Below, in pieces: positions 62,464 through 64,000 of a stretch of DNA of 64,000 bases (within the stretch, counting starts at the first letter, position 1; the number at the start of each line of letters is the position of its first letter). A model generated the notes under the pieces. It was not told the origin of the DNA. It was given only the letters and a program-made list of their open reading frames with translations, and searched no databases. Origin of the DNA: an uncultured Candidatus Pelagibacter sp. (GTDB taxonomy: Bacteria; Pseudomonadota; Alphaproteobacteria; Pelagibacterales; Pelagibacteraceae); the NCBI GenBank assembly GCA_905616465.1, contig CAJQSX010000023.1, positions 1 to 64,000 of the forward strand. The letters are read 5' to 3'. The position numbers and the translations under genes were made by a program.

Positions 62464-64000
62464 ATGAGGGATATGTCAAAAACTATCCCGAAAAGCTCAA
62501 AAGTTATTGTTATTGGGGGTGGTGTAATTGGCTGTTCAGTTGCTTATCACTTAGCTAAGTTCGGTTGGAAAGATACAATTCTTTTGGAGAGAGATCAGTT
62601 AACATCGGGTACTACTTGGCATGCCGCAGGGCTTGTTAGTCAATTGGGACCAACTGCTGCAATAACTAAAATAAGAAAATATTCATTAGATTTATATAAA
62701 GAGCTTGAAAAAAAAGTCGATCATTCAGCAGGACTAAGATTAAACGGTGCACTTTCGATTGCTCAAAATAAAGGAAGGTGGCAAGAACTCCAAAGACAGG
62801 CAACAACAGCGCAACTTTATGATGTTGATGTTAGAATCCTAGATAAAAACCAAATTAAAAAAGATTATCCAATAATAAATACAGATGAAATAATTGGTGG
62901 AATTTTAACGCCAGGAGATGGTGCGGCTGACCCATCTGGGGTTACACATATGTTAGCTAAAGCTGCCAAACAAGAGGGGGCAAAAATTTTCGAAAAATCT
63001 CCTGTCGAAAAAATTTTAACTAAGAATGGAAAAATTTCAGGAGTAAAAGTTAATGGTCAAGAAATTGAATGTGAGTATATTGTTTTAGCATCAGGAATGT
63101 GGTCGAGACAAATTGGGGAAAAAGCAGGAGTTAGCGTTCCACTTTATCCCGCAGAGCATTTTTATATTATTACTGAGCCAATAAAAGATCTTTCTAAAAC
63201 TATGCCAGTGATAAGAGATTATGATAATCGAACTTATATTAAAGAAGATGCTGGTAAAATATTAGTAGGGATTTTTGAAGGTAATTCTATTCCTGCTTGG
63301 GATAAAACAAATGTTGTACCGGAAGATTTTTCTTTTGGTGAATTTCAAGAAAATTTTGAACATTTTGAGCCTTACTTAAGCGCAGCAATAAAAAGATTTC
63401 CAGCATTAGAAACCGCAGGTATTAGAAAATTTTTTTCAGGTCCCGAGTCATTTACCCCTGATACCAATACCTTATTAGGAGAAGTGCCAGAAATAAAAAA
63501 TTTCTTTGTTTGTTGCGGGTTAAATAGTATTGGAATCGGAAGTGGTGGGGGAGTTGGCAAAGTTACTGCTGAATGGCTAATTAATGGTCATATCAATGAA
63601 GATATTTTTAGTTACGACATTAAAAGGTTTCAAAAGTTTCATTCTGAATTGGGGTTTATAAAAAAAAGAATAACAGAATCTTTAGGTGACCTCTATGGTA
63701 TGCACTGGCCATTCAAACAACACAAGACTTCTAGAAATGTTAAAAATCTACCTTACCATGAAAATTTAAAAAATTTTGGAGCATGTTTTGGTACTTCAGG
63801 TGGATATGAAAGACCCATGTGGTTTGCTTTGAACGGAGAAAAGGCAGAGTATGAATATAGTTATAATTATCAAAATTGGTATCCATCTGCAGAATACGAA
63901 ACCAACAATACTACTAAAAATGTTGGTTTATTTGACTTAACAGCTTTTTCTAAATTTGAAATTAAGTCTGATAAAGCTCATCAAGAATTACAAAAAATTT
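62464..64000 (+). CDS. Dimethylglycine/sarcosine dehydrogenase-like flavoprotein (3' truncated by window)
   Basis: 512 codons are visible and the frame is still open at the window end. N-terminal DAO/FAD oxidase domain: VIVIGGGVIGCSVAYHLAKFG, TSGTTWHAAGLVSQLGP (His for covalent FAD in DMGDH), FCPEF-like FSGPESFTPDTNTLLGE, and GIGSGGGVG. Then the FAO_M and start of a GcvT-like folate domain (ACFGTSGGYERPMWFA, GLFDLTAFSKFEI). Such enzymes demethylate dimethylglycine or sarcosine with folate. ATG 62464; ATG 62473 is an alternative. Confidence 0.88.
   Translation, partial: MRDMSKTIPKSSKVIVIGGGVIGCSVAYHLAKFGWKDTILLERDQLTSGTTWHAAGLVSQLGPTAAITKIRKYSLDLYKELEKKVDHSAGLRLNGALSIAQNKGRWQELQRQATTAQLYDVDVRILDKNQIKKDYPIINTDEIIGGILTPGDGAADPSGVTHMLAKAAKQEGAKIFEKSPVEKILTKNGKISGVKVNGQEIECEYIVLASGMWSRQIGEKAGVSVPLYPAEHFYIITEPIKDLSKTMPVIRDYDNRTYIKEDAGKILVGIFEGNSIPAWDKTNVVPEDFSFGEFQENFEHFEPYLSAAIKRFPALETAGIRKFFSGPESFTPDTNTLLGEVPEIKNFFVCCGLNSIGIGSGGGVGKVTAEWLINGHINEDIFSYDIKRFQKFHSELGFIKKRITESLGDLYGMHWPFKQHKTSRNVKNLPYHENLKNFGACFGTSGGYERPMWFALNGEKAEYEYSYNYQNWYPSAEYETNNTTKNVGLFDLTAFSKFEIKSDKAHQELQKI

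Noticed and set aside
1-64000. tRNA genes, CRISPR arrays, insertion sequences, prophage or integrase.
   Set aside because: None seen on either strand; gaps are too short and no transposase, integrase or regular spaced repeats were found.

Overview
The window reads as a chromosomal segment of a streamlined, A+T-rich marine alphaproteobacterium, most likely a SAR11 (Pelagibacterales) member. The grounds are the low G+C with AAA/ATT-heavy codon use, very short intergenic gaps and many 1-4 nt stop/start overlaps, a complete SUF operon behind an IscR-type regulator, tandem SAM-II/SAM-V-type riboswitch folds before a homocysteine methyltransferase, and osmolyte/sulfonate metabolism (taurine transport and transamination, alanine dehydrogenase, a dimethylglycine/sarcosine dehydrogenase-like flavoprotein). 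The lineage call is inferred from content; there is no rRNA in the window. I found no tRNA, CRISPR array, insertion sequence or prophage.

Layout. 1-3.7 kb: end of an AsmA-like protein, tyrS, anmK and an alpha/beta hydrolase. 3.75-10 kb: iscR-sufBCDSU-sufT-sufA, read from one promoter that overlaps an almost perfect IscR type-1 operator. 10-15.2 kb: small basic protein, glnA with dyad operators, a 30-aa ORF coupled to a DMT permease, the riboswitch-controlled homocysteine methyltransferase, a 2OG oxygenase and a TauE/SafE exporter. 15.2-23.6 kb: moaB, an ExaC-type aldehyde dehydrogenase with a strange lysine-rich N-terminal tail plus its DUF779 partner, then a long minus-strand operon (moaA, secreted hydrolase, moaC, thioesterase, moaD, moaE, msrP, msrQ) joining molybdenum-cofactor synthesis to the molybdoenzyme MsrP. 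23.6-35.7 kb: aldehyde dehydrogenases, ccdA, azoreductase, IMPase-family phosphatase, DUF924/DUF952, a 344-bp gene-poor gap with folded-RNA candidates, an SMR-DUF2798-SMR set, glutathione reductase and cysE-cysK. 35.7-45 kb: LysE exporter, a CotH/VTC/DUF4956 three-gene module, and a HisD-like dehydrogenase, phosphotransacetylase, epoxide hydrolase and Ldh2-type dehydrogenase. 45-53.8 kb: a very A+T-rich surface-glycan island of sugar epimerase, glycosyltransferases and methyltransferases. 53.8-60.3 kb: tauABC-type transporter divergent from an omega-amino-acid:pyruvate aminotransferase and alanine dehydrogenase. 60.3-64 kb: two more sugar epimerases and the start of a DMGDH-like flavoprotein that runs off the window.

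How the genes connect. IscR probably tunes the SUF operon, which supplies Fe-S clusters to MoaA and other enzymes. The moa genes make the cofactor for MsrP, which MsrQ feeds with electrons to repair oxidised periplasmic methionine. Taurine brought in by TauABC can be transaminated with pyruvate to sulfoacetaldehyde and alanine; Ald regenerates pyruvate and frees ammonium. A Pta/Ptb-type enzyme, a TauE/SafE exporter, a HisD-like dehydrogenase and an Ldh2-type dehydrogenase elsewhere in the window could serve sulfonate breakdown, but sulfoacetaldehyde acetyltransferase (Xsc) is not here. The best candidates for undescribed biology are the RNA gap at 28.2-28.5 kb, the enlarged TauC, the Lys-tailed dehydrogenase and the CotH-beta-helix/VTC/DUF4956 module.
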